DNA of 64,000 bases from Clostridiales bacterium (GCA_017962145.1 JAGCVX010000002.1:1-64000), one strand, 5' to 3'; counted from the first letter of the stretch, positions 8,830 through 17,999 are shown. A program made the numbers and translations. Notes: generated by a model from the sequence alone, not told the origin.

Positions 8830-10128
8830 ATGAAGTGCAAGAAGATCAAAGCCCCACAGAGTGAACTGAAAAAGATCTGCGAAGAACTGGGCATGCGCGG
8901 AAAGATGGATCTGGGACCAATCATCGATGTAGTCAATGACGTCCTGGACGATATCAAGAAGAACGGCGACCGGGCCGTATTCAAATACACGAAGAAATTC
9001 GACAAGGCCGACATCACGGCAGACAATGTCCGTGTTACGGATCAGGAGATCGCCGATGCGATCGCATCCCTCGATCCGAATCTGGTCAATATCATCAAGA
9101 AGGCGGCGGCCAATATTCTGGCCTTCCACGAGAGACAGGTCGAGACCGGCTTTAAGATGGATGTAGCCAAGGGTGCCGAGATCGGTATGCGTGTCCGTCC
9201 GATCTCCGTTGCCGGTATCTATGTACCGGGTGGTACGGCTCCGCTTCCGTCTACCGTTCTTATGGATGTTATCCCGGCACGTGCAGCGGGCTGCCCGCGT
9301 ATCGTGCTGTGCACACCGCCGCGTGCGGACGGAACGATCGCTCCGGTCATCCTGGCCGCAGCAAGTATCGCCGGCGCAACCGAGATCTATAAGGTCGGCG
9401 GATCCCAGGCGATCGGCGCGATGGCATTTGGAACCGAATCCATCCCGAGAGTCGACAAGATCTGCGGCCCCGGAAACATCTATGTAAATACCGCGAAGCG
9501 TCTCGTATTCGGCCAGGTCGACATCGATATGTTCGCAGGTCCGAGTGAGATCCTGATCATCGCTGATGATTCTGCCGTACCGGAATTCGTTGCGGCGGAC
9601 TTCCTGTCCCAGGCCGAGCACGATGCACTGGCTTCGGCGATCCTTCTGACCACCAGCGAGAAGCTGGCCGATGCCGTTTATGAGGCAGTCGACCGCCGCT
9701 CCGAAAAGAGTCTGAGAAAAGAGATCCTGAGCAAGTCCCTTTCGACTTACTGCGCGATCCTGGTCGTAGACGATATGGAAGCCGCTCTGGCATTTAGCGA
9801 AGAGCTGGCGCCGGAGCACCTGGAACTCTGTGTTTCGGATCCGGATAGCTATATCGGCCGCATCAACAATGCCGGCGCGATCTTCGTTGGCAACTACACA
9901 CCGGAGCCGCTGGGCGATTATTTCGCCGGTCCGAACCACACGCTTCCGACTTCCGGTACCGCGAGATTCTTCTCGCCGCTGAATACCGGTGACTTCTTTA
10001 AGAAGATCAGCGTACTGCGCTATAACGAAGAGTCCCTGCGCGATTGCTATAAGGACGTCGCGGCATTTGCCGACGCGGAGGGCCTGGAGTGTCACGCCAG
10101 CGCGATCCGAGTAAGATTTGAAGAATAA
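8830..10128 (+). CDS. hisD: Histidinol dehydrogenase
   Basis: HisD oxidises L-histidinol to L-histidine in two NAD-dependent steps, with a bound zinc. The 432 residues match the family length. Visible signatures are VAGIYVPGGTAPLPSTVLMD, KICGPGNIYVNTAKR, DMFAGPSEILI, SQAEHDA (with the catalytic and zinc ligands), APEHLELC and NHTLPTSGTARFFSPL. It is third in the operon, between hisG and hisC. Confidence 0.98.
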   Translation: MKCKKIKAPQSELKKICEELGMRGKMDLGPIIDVVNDVLDDIKKNGDRAVFKYTKKFDKADITADNVRVTDQEIADAIASLDPNLVNIIKKAAANILAFHERQVETGFKMDVAKGAEIGMRVRPISVAGIYVPGGTAPLPSTVLMDVIPARAAGCPRIVLCTPPRADGTIAPVILAAASIAGATEIYKVGGSQAIGAMAFGTESIPRVDKICGPGNIYVNTAKRLVFGQVDIDMFAGPSEILIIADDSAVPEFVAADFLSQAEHDALASAILLTTSEKLADAVYEAVDRRSEKSLRKEILSKSLSTYCAILVVDDMEAALAFSEELAPEHLELCVSDPDSYIGRINNAGAIFVGNYTPEPLGDYFAGPNHTLPTSGTARFFSPLNTGDFFKKISVLRYNEESLRDCYKDVAAFADAEGLECHASAIRVRFEE

Positions 10129-10140
10129 GAGGACGAGAAC

Positions 10141-11226
10141 ATGAGTCGTTTCTGGAACGAAAAAACGAGAAATATCGAGCCCTACGTGGCCGGCGAACAG
10201 CCGAAGCCGGGGCAGAAGATCATCAAACTGAATACAAACGAGAATCCGTATCCCGCTTCTCCGAAGGTAAGGGAAGTGCTCGACAGCATCGAGATCGGAA
10301 AACTGGCCCGCTATCCGGATACCAGCAGCACGATCGTAAGAGAGTCCCTGGCCAAGTATCTGGGCGTGACCCCGGATCAGGTGTTCTGCGGAAACGGATC
10401 CGACGAAGTCCTGGCCTTTGCTTTCCAGACTTTCTTCGAGTCCGGAGAAGGTGCCGCGCCGCTTCTGGTGCCGGACATCTCTTACAGCTTCTATCCGGTC
10501 TATGCGGAGCTTTATAACATCCCGCTCAAGAAGATCCCCCTCAAGGAGGACTTCCGTATCGACGTCAGTGCATTTTGCACGGAAAAAGGCGGCGGTGTGG
10601 CATTTGCCAATCCAAATGCTCCGACGTCGCTGCTTTTGGATCTTGCCGATGTAGAAGAGATCCTCAAGGCCAATCCCGACCACGTCGTACTCGTTGACGA
10701 GGCCTACGCGGCATTTGCAGGACAGACTGCAAGAACGCTTCTTCCGAAGTATAAAAACCTGCTGGTAACGGGAACGCTCAGTAAGTCCCACTCGCTGGCC
10801 GGTGTCCGTCTGGGCTTTGCGGTAGGCGATGCTGAACTGATCGAAGGACTGTGCCGCATCCGCGACTCCTTTAACTCCTATCCGGTCGACTGCATCGCGC
10901 AGCCTGTGGCCGCGACCGCGATCGACGAACGCGAATGGGTCGAGGAGAACGTAAGAAAGATCTGCGCGACACGTGACCGCATCGCCGAGGAGCTTCGAAA
11001 CCGCGGATGGAAAGTGCCGGAATCGAAGACGAATTTCCTCTTTGCGTCGCCGGTGAAAATGTCAGCGGAAAGCGTCTACACAAAACTTCGCGGGAAAGGT
11101 ATACTGGTAAGGTATTTTAATAAGCCCAGAATCAGCGAATATCTCCGCATCACGATCGGTACGGATGAGGAGATGGATGCATTACTTAAGGCGGTCGACG
11201 AGATCGCGGAAGGGAAAGACGCATGA
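10141..11226 (+). CDS. hisC: Histidinol-phosphate aminotransferase
   Basis: HisC is a PLP-dependent fold-type I aminotransferase that converts imidazole acetol phosphate to histidinol phosphate. The 361 residues show KLNTNENPYPASPKV near the N-terminus, FCGNGSDEVLAF for cofactor phosphate binding, VLVDEAYAAF with the Asp that holds the pyridine nitrogen, and TLSKSHSLAGVRLGF with the PLP-binding Lys. The C-terminal NKPRISEYLRITIG is the conserved substrate-binding Arg region. The stop overlaps the hisB start by four bases. Confidence 0.96.
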   Translation: MSRFWNEKTRNIEPYVAGEQPKPGQKIIKLNTNENPYPASPKVREVLDSIEIGKLARYPDTSSTIVRESLAKYLGVTPDQVFCGNGSDEVLAFAFQTFFESGEGAAPLLVPDISYSFYPVYAELYNIPLKKIPLKEDFRIDVSAFCTEKGGGVAFANPNAPTSLLLDLADVEEILKANPDHVVLVDEAYAAFAGQTARTLLPKYKNLLVTGTLSKSHSLAGVRLGFAVGDAELIEGLCRIRDSFNSYPVDCIAQPVAATAIDEREWVEENVRKICATRDRIAEELRNRGWKVPESKTNFLFASPVKMSAESVYTKLRGKGILVRYFNKPRISEYLRITIGTDEEMDALLKAVDEIAEGKDA

Positions 11227-11813
11227 GCAGAAAAGTATCACAAGAAAGAAATACGAAAGAGACGAAGATCAAGGGATCCATCGATCTGGACGGTTCCGGA
11301 CTGAGTGACATCGATACCGGCATCGGTTTTCTCGACCACATGCTGGATCTGCTGGCGCGTCACAGCGGTATCGATCTGAGCATCCGTTGCGAAGGTGATC
11401 TGAATGTAGATGGACACCACACTACGGAAGATATCGGTATCGTCATCGGTAAGATGATGGCCGAAGCACTCGGCGACAAGCGCGGTATCAACCGCTACGG
11501 ATTCGCTTCGATCCCGATGGACGAAGCACTGGCCCAGTGCTCGCTGGACATCTCCGGTCGTCCGTTCCTGGTACTGCAGGCAGAATTCGGCGGCGAGTAT
11601 GTCGGTGAATTTGCGACCGAGCTCGTAGAAGAATTCTTCCGCGCCGTTTCTTTTAACGCAGGACTGACGCTGCACATCAAGTGCGAATACGGTGCCAACG
11701 ACCACCACAAGATCGAAGCGATGTTCAAAGCATTTGCAAGAGCACTTCGCGTCGCGATCGCAACTGACGAGAAGTTCAAGGATCAGATCCCGTCCACTAA
11801 GGGAGTGCTCTGA
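11223..11813 (+). CDS. hisB: Imidazoleglycerol-phosphate dehydratase
   Basis: This monofunctional HisB removes water from imidazole glycerol phosphate, using two manganese ions. The 196 residues carry both halves of the duplicated fold with metal-binding motifs: FLDHMLDLLARHSGID and DGHHTTEDIGI in the first half, GANDHHKIEAMFKAFARAL in the second. No histidinol-phosphatase domain is attached, unlike in enterobacteria; that phosphatase is not in this window. It overlaps hisC by ATGA. Confidence 0.97.
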   Translation: MSRKVSQERNTKETKIKGSIDLDGSGLSDIDTGIGFLDHMLDLLARHSGIDLSIRCEGDLNVDGHHTTEDIGIVIGKMMAEALGDKRGINRYGFASIPMDEALAQCSLDISGRPFLVLQAEFGGEYVGEFATELVEEFFRAVSFNAGLTLHIKCEYGANDHHKIEAMFKAFARALRVAIATDEKFKDQIPSTKGVL

Positions 11814-11815
11814 TC

Positions 11816-12223
11816 ATGCTTGAGAAGTATCCGTACAACGAGGAATTTGAAGCCTGGGAGATGAAGGAAAAACTCTTCGAAGAAGAGATCACGGTCCTGG
11901 CACAGGCGAAAGATGAAGAAGAGTTTATCAGACGTTCCGTCGACCTTCGGGAAAGACTTTCCTGGCTGAACGATAAGGGACAGGAGATCTGCGATCTTCT
12001 TTCTTCTTCGGATCTGACCGTTGACGGAGAAGCAAGGATCGAACTTCGCCCGGCAGAGATCGCGGTGACGAGATGCTATGCCGAGATGACCGAGGACGGG
12101 ATCGCACTGGATATCCTGATTGCGATCGTGGCTTCCGGCATCGAAAAAGAAGTCAGCATGTTCGTAGACGAATTCGACAATATGGAAGTATTGAGCGAAG
12201 TGTCGGATGAATATACAGAATAA
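11816..12223 (+). CDS. Uncharacterised acidic protein within the histidine operon
   Basis: I do not recognise this 135-residue protein. It starts two bases after the hisB stop, so it is certainly translated within the operon. It is acidic and predicted mainly helical, with two segments of alternating charge (about residues 13-60) that could form a helical hairpin. A more hydrophobic helix ALDILIAIVASGIEK follows at about 96-110. It has no signal peptide, cysteine cluster or obvious catalytic motif. Position between hisB and purC suggests a structural or regulatory role linked to the pathway, but this is inference. Confidence 0.75.
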   Translation: MLEKYPYNEEFEAWEMKEKLFEEEITVLAQAKDEEEFIRRSVDLRERLSWLNDKGQEICDLLSSSDLTVDGEARIELRPAEIAVTRCYAEMTEDGIALDILIAIVASGIEKEVSMFVDEFDNMEVLSEVSDEYTE

Positions 12224-12286
12224 GCCCATTTCGAAAAGTGCGGGTTCCGTCTTTTCGGGAAATAAGAAAAAGTGAGGATGAAACAC

Positions 12287-13174
12287 ATGGCAACATTACG
12301 TGACACAGATTTTATTGATTTACCGGTATTTGTAAAAGGTAAAGTAAGAAACGTATACGATCTGGGAGACTCCCTTCTGATGGTCGTAACCGACAGAATC
12401 TCTGCATTTGACGTCGTATTTAACGAATGCATCCCGGATAAGGGCAAGGTTTTGAGCTCGATCTCCGCTTTCTGGTTCGACTTCACAAAGGACATCATCC
12501 CGAACCATGTCATCACCACTGACCCGAAGGAATATCCGATGGGCCTGGATAAGTACGAAGAAGAACTTCGCGGCCGCTCTATGCTGGTCAAGAAGGTCAA
12601 CATGCTCCCGGCCGAGTGCATCGTCCGTGGCTACCTCGAAGGTTCCGCTCTTAAAGAGTATAAGGCGAACGGTACCGTCGGCGGCATGAAGATGCCGGAG
12701 GGCTTAAAGCAGGGCGACAAGCTCCCTGAGCCGCTCTTCACTCCTTCCACCAAAGCGGACGAAGGCCACGACATCAACATCACCTACGAGCAGCTGATCG
12801 AGCTTCTCGGTGAAGAAGACGCAAAGGCACTGAAGGACGCAGCTCTTGCTCTGTACACCAAGGTATCCGAGTATGCACTGACACGTGGCCTGATCCTGGC
12901 CGACACCAAGTTCGAGTTCGGTAAGATCGACGGCAAGCTCGTTGTTGCTGACGAGATGTTTACTCCGGACTCCTCCCGTTTCTGGGATCTTTCCGATTAC
13001 GAGCCGGGCCGCGCACAGAAGAGCTTCGACAAGCAGTATCTGCGTGAGTGGCTGGAGACGCTGGACTGGGATAAGACCTATCCGGCTCCGACACTTCCGG
13101 AGGAGATCATCAACAAGACTGCTGAAAAGTACAGAGAGTGCTATCGCCTCCTGACAGGAAAGGAACTTGCATGA
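12287..13174 (+). CDS. purC: Phosphoribosylaminoimidazole-succinocarboxamide synthase
   Basis: PurC joins CAIR and aspartate with ATP to give SAICAR in purine synthesis. I choose the ATG at 12287 (MATLRDTDFIDLPVFVKGKV), preceded by GTGAGG, over a GTG at 12272, giving 295 residues. Family motifs include KGKVRNVYDLGDSLLMVVTDRIS in two parts (KVRNVYDLG, VVTDRISAFDVV), ECIVRGYLEGSALKEY and LADTKFEFGKIDGKLVVADE. Length and sequence fit the longer SAICAR synthetase subtype. It sits inside the histidine operon and overlaps hisH by ATGA. HisF/HisH release AICAR, the product two steps after PurC, so the two pathways meet here. Confidence 0.96.
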   Translation: MATLRDTDFIDLPVFVKGKVRNVYDLGDSLLMVVTDRISAFDVVFNECIPDKGKVLSSISAFWFDFTKDIIPNHVITTDPKEYPMGLDKYEEELRGRSMLVKKVNMLPAECIVRGYLEGSALKEYKANGTVGGMKMPEGLKQGDKLPEPLFTPSTKADEGHDINITYEQLIELLGEEDAKALKDAALALYTKVSEYALTRGLILADTKFEFGKIDGKLVVADEMFTPDSSRFWDLSDYEPGRAQKSFDKQYLREWLETLDWDKTYPAPTLPEEIINKTAEKYRECYRLLTGKELA

Positions 13175-13779
13175 TCGCGATTATCGATTATGGAATGGGA
13201 AACTTAGGTTCCGTGCAGAAAGCACTGGCCTACCTGGGTTTCGATAGTGAGATCACCGATGATGCCGAGAAGGTACTTGCCGCCGATGGCGTGGTCCTTC
13301 CCGGTGTCGGCGCGATTGGCGCCGCGATGGAAGCCCTGTCCGGCAAAGGCCTGGACAAGGTCGTACATGAATATATCGCTACAGGCAAACCCTTCCTGGG
13401 GATCTGCCTGGGCATGCAGATGCTTTTCGACACCTCCGAAGAATCTTTCGGCGGAGAACCGGTCAAGGGCCTTTCGGTACTGCCCGGAAAGGTAGTGCGT
13501 TTCCCGTCGGATATGGGACTGAAGGTTCCGCAGATCGGATGGAATGCGCTTTCTTCGAAAAATGAGATCCTCCCGGATAAGGAATATGTATATTTCGTAC
13601 ACTCCTATTACTGCGTGCCGGATCGAGAAGAAGACGTTGCTGCAACAGTCGATTACGGTATCGAGTACTGCTGCAGTGTCAGAAGAGACAATGTATTTGC
13701 CTGCCAGTTCCACCCGGAAAAGAGCGGTGAGGCCGGACTTGCGATCCTGCACCGCTGGGCCAAGCAGACGAAGAAGTAA
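13171..13779 (+). CDS. hisH: Imidazole glycerol phosphate synthase, glutaminase subunit
   Basis: HisH is the class I glutamine amidotransferase that feeds ammonia to HisF. The start is the ATG at 13171 ([19 protein letters not shown]), which overlaps the purC stop, giving 202 residues. The catalytic triad is visible: Cys in [10 protein letters not shown] and His and Glu in [10 protein letters not shown]. The oxyanion region VLPGVGA is present. It precedes hisFI, so the two halves of the synthase are made together. Confidence 0.97.
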   Translation: MIAIIDYGMGNLGSVQKALAYLGFDSEITDDAEKVLAADGVVLPGVGAIGAAMEALSGKGLDKVVHEYIATGKPFLGICLGMQMLFDTSEESFGGEPVKGLSVLPGKVVRFPSDMGLKVPQIGWNALSSKNEILPDKEYVYFVHSYYCVPDREEDVAATVDYGIEYCCSVRRDNVFACQFHPEKSGEAGLAILHRWAKQTKK

Positions 13780-13796
13780 GAGAAAGGAAGACTCCT

Positions 13797-14975
13797 ATGC
13801 TTAGTAAAAGAATCATTCCTTGTCTGGATGTCAAAAACGGTCGTGTCGTAAAAGGCACGAACTTTATTTCGCTTCGCGATGCCGGTGATCCGGTCGAGTG
13901 CGCCAAGGCCTATAACGAAGCCGGCGCCGATGAGCTGGTCTTCCTCGATATCTCTGCAACTGTTGAGGGCAGAGGCACCGTGGTCGACATGGTCAAAAGC
14001 GTGGCGGAACAGGTATTTATCCCGTTTACGGTAGGCGGCGGTATCCGCAGCCTCGAAGATATCCGTGAGATCTTAAACGCCGGCGCGGACAAGATTTCCT
14101 TGAACTCTGCCGCGGTCAAAGACCCGGAACTGGTACGTCGTGCCAGTGAGAAGTTCGGTTCCCAGTGTGTCGTCGTTGCGATCGACGTCAGATCGAGAAA
14201 AGGCGGACAGATCCGCATCGCCAGCACCGACGTTTCATTTTCCGGAATCGACGAGACAGCTTCGGAAGAAGATAACGAAAAATTCCCGAGCGGCTACGAA
14301 GTCGTTGTCGCAGGCGGTACCAAGCCGACAGGTCTGGACGCTCTGGAGTGGGCCAAGAAAGTCGAGGAGCTGGGCGCAGGCGAGATCCTGCTGACAAGTC
14401 TCGACCGTGACGGCACAAAGAGCGGCTTTGATAATGTGATCACACGCGCGATCGCGGACGCCGTTTCCATCCCGGTCATCGCTTCCGGCGGTGCAGGAAA
14501 GATGGAAGATTTCTACGACGGTATCGTAGATGGCGGCGCCGACGCAGTACTTGCGGCAAGTCTCTTCCACTTCGGCGAGATCAAGATTGAAGATCTGAAA
14601 ACGTATCTTTCCGAAAGAGGAATCCCGGTACGTACCATGACTCCGGCGCTCAAGCTCTGGCAGTCACTGAAGAAAGACAAGCAGGGTCTGGTTCCGGCCA
14701 TCGTTGTGGAAGACTCCACAAAAGAAGTACTGATGCTGGCTTATATGGATTACGAAGCACTGCAGCAGACGATGGAAACCAAACTGATGCACTATCACTC
14801 CCGTTCTCGAAATGAACTGTGGAAGAAGGGCGAGACATCCGGTCACTACCAGCACGTGAAGAAATTTTTCCTTGACTGCGACCGCGATACCCTGTTATTC
14901 TACTGTGACCAGGAGGGAGCAGCCTGCCACACCGGAAATCATACCTGCTTCTTTACCGAAGTAGAACTTAAATAA
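13797..14975 (+). CDS. hisF: Fused HisF cyclase and HisI phosphoribosyl-AMP cyclohydrolase
   Basis: Residues 1 to about 278 form the HisF barrel: [20 protein letters not shown] carries the catalytic Asp 11, and [15 protein letters not shown] the second one. FTVGGGIRS and IASGGAG bind the phosphates. Between the strand [13 protein letters not shown] and the segment [14 protein letters not shown] there are roughly 25 extra residues, acidic and Ser-rich, compared with ordinary HisF. From about 290 to 392 a complete HisI domain follows: [31 protein letters not shown] and the metal site [21 protein letters not shown]. The two activities are not consecutive steps. HisI is more often fused to HisE, which is a separate gene here. 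Confidence 0.95.
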   Translation: MLSKRIIPCLDVKNGRVVKGTNFISLRDAGDPVECAKAYNEAGADELVFLDISATVEGRGTVVDMVKSVAEQVFIPFTVGGGIRSLEDIREILNAGADKISLNSAAVKDPELVRRASEKFGSQCVVVAIDVRSRKGGQIRIASTDVSFSGIDETASEEDNEKFPSGYEVVVAGGTKPTGLDALEWAKKVEELGAGEILLTSLDRDGTKSGFDNVITRAIADAVSIPVIASGGAGKMEDFYDGIVDGGADAVLAASLFHFGEIKIEDLKTYLSERGIPVRTMTPALKLWQSLKKDKQGLVPAIVVEDSTKEVLMLAYMDYEALQQTMETKLMHYHSRSRNELWKKGETSGHYQHVKKFFLDCDRDTLLFYCDQEGAACHTGNHTCFFTEVELK

Positions 14976-14992
14976 GAAAAGGGGAAAGCAAC

Positions 14993-15280
14993 ATGGATTC
15001 AAACAGCACAAACGTAAGTCACGATCTTTATAACCTGATTCTGGACAGAAAAGTTAATCCGGTAGACGGTTCCTATACCAATTATCTTTTTGATAAGGGT
15101 ATCGAGAAAATCGGCAAAAAGGTCGGAGAAGAAGCCATCGAGGCAATCATCTCCGCTTCCCGCGGCGACAAGGAAAATACGATCCAGGAGCTCGCAGATC
15201 TTTACTACCACACTCTGGTCATGATGGCTCAGATGGGAATTACACTGGAAGAAGTAGAAGCGGAACTGAAAAATCGTTGA
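14993..15280 (+). CDS. hisE: Phosphoribosyl-ATP pyrophosphatase
   Basis: HisE hydrolyses phosphoribosyl-ATP to phosphoribosyl-AMP, the second step of the pathway. This 95-residue alpha-helical MazG-like protein shows the metal-binding helix GIEKIGKKVGEEAIEAIIS followed by ELADLYYHTLVMMAQ. It is a stand-alone gene, the last of the operon. Its stop codon overlaps the -35 box of the next promoter (15277-15305). No hairpin terminator is visible after it, so some read-through into the rpmG-secE-nusG operon is possible. Confidence 0.96.
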   Translation: MDSNSTNVSHDLYNLILDRKVNPVDGSYTNYLFDKGIEKIGKKVGEEAIEAIISASRGDKENTIQELADLYYHTLVMMAQMGITLEEVEAELKNR

Positions 15281-15305
15281 CACAGGCTTGACCCTGTGGT
15301 ATCAT
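15277..15305 (+). promoter_or_regulatory. Promoter of the rpmG-secE-nusG operon
   Basis: A perfect TTGACA (15277-15282), overlapping the hisE stop codon, is 17 bases from TATCAT (15300-15305). Transcription would start about 90 bases before rpmG. Confidence 0.85.
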
Positions 15306-15352
15306 ATCCGTTGCTATCGCCGTTTAGGTCTATTTTTTATGCGCGAATTCTT

Positions 15353-15366
15353 GCATCCGCGGATGC
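15353..15366. repeat. Perfect 14-bp palindrome in the rpmG leader
   Basis: GCATCCG is followed directly by its reverse complement CGGATGC, with no loop, which suits a dimeric DNA-binding protein better than an RNA hairpin. It lies downstream of the promoter start point and before the TGGAGGTG ribosome-binding site. Confidence 0.4.
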
Positions 15367-15400
15367 GTGAAAGCACAGATATTTTGGAGGTGTTCGAACA

Positions 15401-15568
15401 ATGGCAACCAAAGCAGGAGCACGTGATAAGTTCACATTAGCTTGTGAAGAGTGCAAGCAGAGAAACTATCAGACATATAAGAATAAGAAGAACGATCCTG
15501 ATCGTTTGGAGATCAAGAAGTACTGCAAATTCTGCCGTAAGCATACTGTACATAAAGAAACCAAGTAA
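15401..15568 (+). CDS. rpmG: 50S ribosomal protein L33
   Basis: This 55-residue protein is read directly from the sequence ([20 protein letters not shown] at the start). It has two CxxC pairs, CEEC and CKFC, so it is the zinc-binding (C+) form of L33. The arrangement L33, SecE, NusG, L11, L1 is standard in Firmicutes. The ATG follows TGGAGGTG. No zinc-independent copy is seen in the window. Confidence 0.95.
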   Translation: MATKAGARDKFTLACEECKQRNYQTYKNKKNDPDRLEIKKYCKFCRKHTVHKETK

Positions 15569-15606
15569 TTTCATTTATCGTACAAGACAAGTTGAGGGTA
15601 TGACCA

Positions 15607-15945
15607 ATGGCTGACAAGAAGAAGAAACCGAACATCTTCAAGCGTATAGCACAGAAGTTCAACGATGTTCGCTTGGAACTTAAGAGAGTAATCTGGCCGA
15701 CAAAGGAGAAACTGGCGCAGAATTCTGCGGTAGTACTCGTTGTCATTGCCGTTTGCGCTATTATTCTGACTGCAATCGGTAAGGGTGCCGGTTGGGCGCT
15801 GGAAAAGATCGGCTTCTACAAGCAGAACGAAGAGACAACGGTTACTACAACTGTTCCTTCCATCTCCGCTTACGAAGTTCCGACTATCGCTGATGCATCT
15901 ACAGAGGCCCCTGCTTCTGAAGAGTCGGCACCGTCTGAGACTTAA
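15607..15945 (+). CDS. secE: Preprotein translocase subunit SecE
   Basis: SecE clamps the SecY channel in the membrane. The core matches bacterial single-span SecE: an amphipathic helix with LELKRVIWPTKEKL and one membrane segment VVLVVIAVCAIILTAIGKG. Normal single-span SecE proteins are about 60-70 residues. This one has 112, because a C-terminal tail of roughly 40 residues rich in Thr, Pro, Ser and Glu extends past the membrane segment, on the outer face. The tail's role is unknown. The gene lies between rpmG and nusG. Confidence 0.94.
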   Translation: MADKKKKPNIFKRIAQKFNDVRLELKRVIWPTKEKLAQNSAVVLVVIAVCAIILTAIGKGAGWALEKIGFYKQNEETTVTTTVPSISAYEVPTIADASTEAPASEESAPSET

Positions 15946-16013
15946 GGGTTGAGTATTGATCAGGCACATCGCGTTGCGAAGTACCTGTCCGGATACATAG
16001 CAAGGAGCATAAC

Positions 16014-16550
16014 ATGGCAGAAGAACAGGCATATGAGGCGAAGTGGTATGTAGTACATACCTATTCGGGCTATGAGAACAAAGTAAAGACTACTCTGGAA
16101 GCAGTCATCGAGAACCGTGGACTTCAGGAGATGATCCAGGAAGTATCCATCCCGATGGACGAGAGCGTCGAGGTAAAGGACGGTAAGAAGAAGGTTACGC
16201 AGAAGAAGCGTTTCCCGGGCTACGTTCTGATCAAGATGGTCTACACAGAAGAGATCTGGTACATCGTTCGTAATACCCGCGGCGTAACCGGATTTGTAGG
16301 TCCGAATGCCAACAAGCCGCAGCCTCTTTCTGATGAAGAGCTCGCACTCATGGGTCTGGAGTCCAGCTGGGTTCCGTCCGTGGATTACGAGATCGGCGAC
16401 TCTGTAAGAATCATCTCCGGTCCTTTCGCAGACTGCGTAGGTATCGTAGAAGAGATGAACCTCGAGAAGCACATGGTTCGTGTACGTATCTCGATGTTCG
16501 GCAGAGAGACACCGGTAGAGATCGACTTCGCGCAAGTCGTAAGAGTTTAA
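16014..16550 (+). CDS. nusG: Transcription termination/antitermination protein NusG
   Basis: NusG binds RNA polymerase and modulates pausing and termination. The 178 residues show the NGN domain (KWYVVHTYSGYENKVKTTLE, RFPGYVLIKM, WYIVRNTRGVTGFVG) and the C-terminal KOW domain (GDSVRIISGPFADCVGIVEE). Length and order fit the family. It follows SecE and precedes L11 as usual. Confidence 0.98.
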   Translation: MAEEQAYEAKWYVVHTYSGYENKVKTTLEAVIENRGLQEMIQEVSIPMDESVEVKDGKKKVTQKKRFPGYVLIKMVYTEEIWYIVRNTRGVTGFVGPNANKPQPLSDEELALMGLESSWVPSVDYEIGDSVRIISGPFADCVGIVEEMNLEKHMVRVRISMFGRETPVEIDFAQVVRV

Positions 16551-16563
16551 TAGATTGCTTATC

Positions 16564-16582
16564 ACATCTCTTCGGAGATGAA
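16564..16582 (+). other. Small hairpin between nusG and rplK
   Basis: CATCTC and GAGATG form a 6-bp stem closed by a UUCG-type tetraloop. It is followed by A residues, not T, so it is unlikely to terminate. It may stabilise the message or mark a processing site. Confidence 0.4.
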
Positions 16583-16643
16583 AAAATATTTCGGCACGGG
16601 ATAAGACGGGCCGGCAAGAAAATTATTTGGGAGGTGGCCGCAT

Positions 16644-17072
16644 ATGGCTAAAAAAGTTGTAGGGTACGTTAAACTTCAGATCCCTGCAGGCAAAGCAACA
16701 CCAGCGCCGCCGGTAGGACCAGCCCTTGGCCAGCATGGTTTGAACATTGCTCAGTTCGTCAAGGAATTTAATGAAAGAACAGCAAAGGATGCAGGTTTGA
16801 TCATCCCGGTTATCATCACTGTTTATGCTGACCGTTCTTATTCTTTCATTACAAAGACTCCGCCGGTACCGGTACTGCTTAAGAAAGCTTGCAACATTGA
16901 GAAGGCTTCTGGTAAGCCGAACAAGGACAAGGTAGCAAAGATTTCTTTCTCGGAGTGCAAAAAGATCGCTGAGATCAAGATCGTTGATACAAATGCCGCA
17001 GACATCGAGGCTTGTGCACGTATGGTAGCTGGTACTGCCAGAAGCATGGGTATCGTTGTTACTGAGGACTGA
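16644..17072 (+). CDS. rplK: 50S ribosomal protein L11
   Basis: L11 forms the GTPase-associated centre with 23S rRNA and the L10-L7/L12 stalk. The 142 residues include the N-terminal [20 protein letters not shown] with the proline switch region, the [12 protein letters not shown] linker and the C-terminal rRNA-binding part ending in [10 protein letters not shown]. It is preceded by GGGAGGTGG and followed by rplA in the standard order. Confidence 0.98.
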   Translation: MAKKVVGYVKLQIPAGKATPAPPVGPALGQHGLNIAQFVKEFNERTAKDAGLIIPVIITVYADRSYSFITKTPPVPVLLKKACNIEKASGKPNKDKVAKISFSECKKIAEIKIVDTNAADIEACARMVAGTARSMGIVVTED

Positions 17073-17089
17073 TTTGAAGGAGAGTTACT

Positions 17090-17779
17090 ATGAAAAGAGG
17101 AAAGAGATATACAGAGCTCGCTAAGCTCGTAGACAGATCTGTTTCTTACGATCCTTCCGAAGCAGTTCGTCTGGTTGTAGAAACAGGTAAAGCAAAATTT
17201 GATGAGATGGTTGAACTCCATGTTCGTCTGGGTGTTGACTCCCGTCACGCTGACCAGCAGGTCCGTGGTGCTGTAGTTCTCCCGCACGGTACAGGTCGCA
17301 CAAAGCGCGTACTCGTTATCGCTAAGGGCCCGAAGGCTGATGAAGCTACACAGGCCGGCGCTGAGTATGTTGGTGCTGAAGAGTTCATCGACAAGATCGC
17401 GAACGAGAACTGGTTCGAGTTCGACGCATTGATCGCAACACCGGACATGATGCCGAAGCTCGGTCGTCTTGGTAAGGTTCTCGGTCCTAAGGGCTTGATG
17501 CCTACACCGAAGGCCGGTACAGTTACGATGGATGTTGCAAAGGCTGTAACAGATATCAAAGCCGGTAAGATCGAATACCGTCTCGACAAGACAAACATCA
17601 TCCACTGCCCGATCGGCAAGGTTTCCTTTGGTCAGGAGAAGCTCGAAGAGAACTTCAAGACCATCATGGATGCTATCATCAAGGCTAAGCCGTCCGCTGC
17701 TAAGGGTCAGTATCTGAAGAACGTTTCTATCTGCTCCACCATGGGTCCTGGTATCCGTGTGAACCCGTCTAAGCTCTGA
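17090..17779 (+). CDS. rplA: 50S ribosomal protein L1
   Basis: L1 forms the mobile L1 stalk at the E site. The 229 residues contain the conserved [33 protein letters not shown] and [24 protein letters not shown] segments (here [20 protein letters not shown]). It is the last gene before the L10 leader. Confidence 0.98.
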   Translation: MKRGKRYTELAKLVDRSVSYDPSEAVRLVVETGKAKFDEMVELHVRLGVDSRHADQQVRGAVVLPHGTGRTKRVLVIAKGPKADEATQAGAEYVGAEEFIDKIANENWFEFDALIATPDMMPKLGRLGKVLGPKGLMPTPKAGTVTMDVAKAVTDIKAGKIEYRLDKTNIIHCPIGKVSFGQEKLEENFKTIMDAIIKAKPSAAKGQYLKNVSICSTMGPGIRVNPSKL

Positions 17780-17829
17780 TAGAATCGTGGGGGCGTATCC
17801 ACTCCCCACCGGGAAATTCCTTTCTCGGA

Positions 17830-17980
17830 TGGATATCTTAACTTAATAAAATATCCACTGCTGAAGACAGCGGGAGAGCGATCGTAAACGTTTAGTCGTC
17901 CCGCCGAGGTGAGGAATCAACCGTATCATATTGATGACTTGATACCCCTCGCGACACAGCGTGGGGTATTTTAGTATCAA
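17830..17980 (+). ncRNA. Ribosomal protein L10 leader
   Basis: The 220-base gap between rplA and rplJ matches the known L10 leader of Firmicutes. TGGATAT and ATATCCA form a first hairpin. The core, around GCTGAAGACAGCGGGAGAG and later CCCGCCGAGG (17858-17908), is the conserved three-way region bound by the L10(L12)4 complex for feedback control. A second stem (TACCCC with GGGGTA at about 17943-17968), followed by TTTTA, could act as the attenuating terminator. Exact ends are estimated. Confidence 0.8.
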
Positions 17981-17999
17981 TATAAGGAGGTAAAGAATC

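Noticed and set aside
8170..10791. An 873-codon open frame on the minus strand across hisG, hisD and hisC
   Set aside because: It mirrors the codon pattern of well-identified genes on the plus strand, has no ribosome-binding site and its product has no recognisable domain. It is an antisense shadow.
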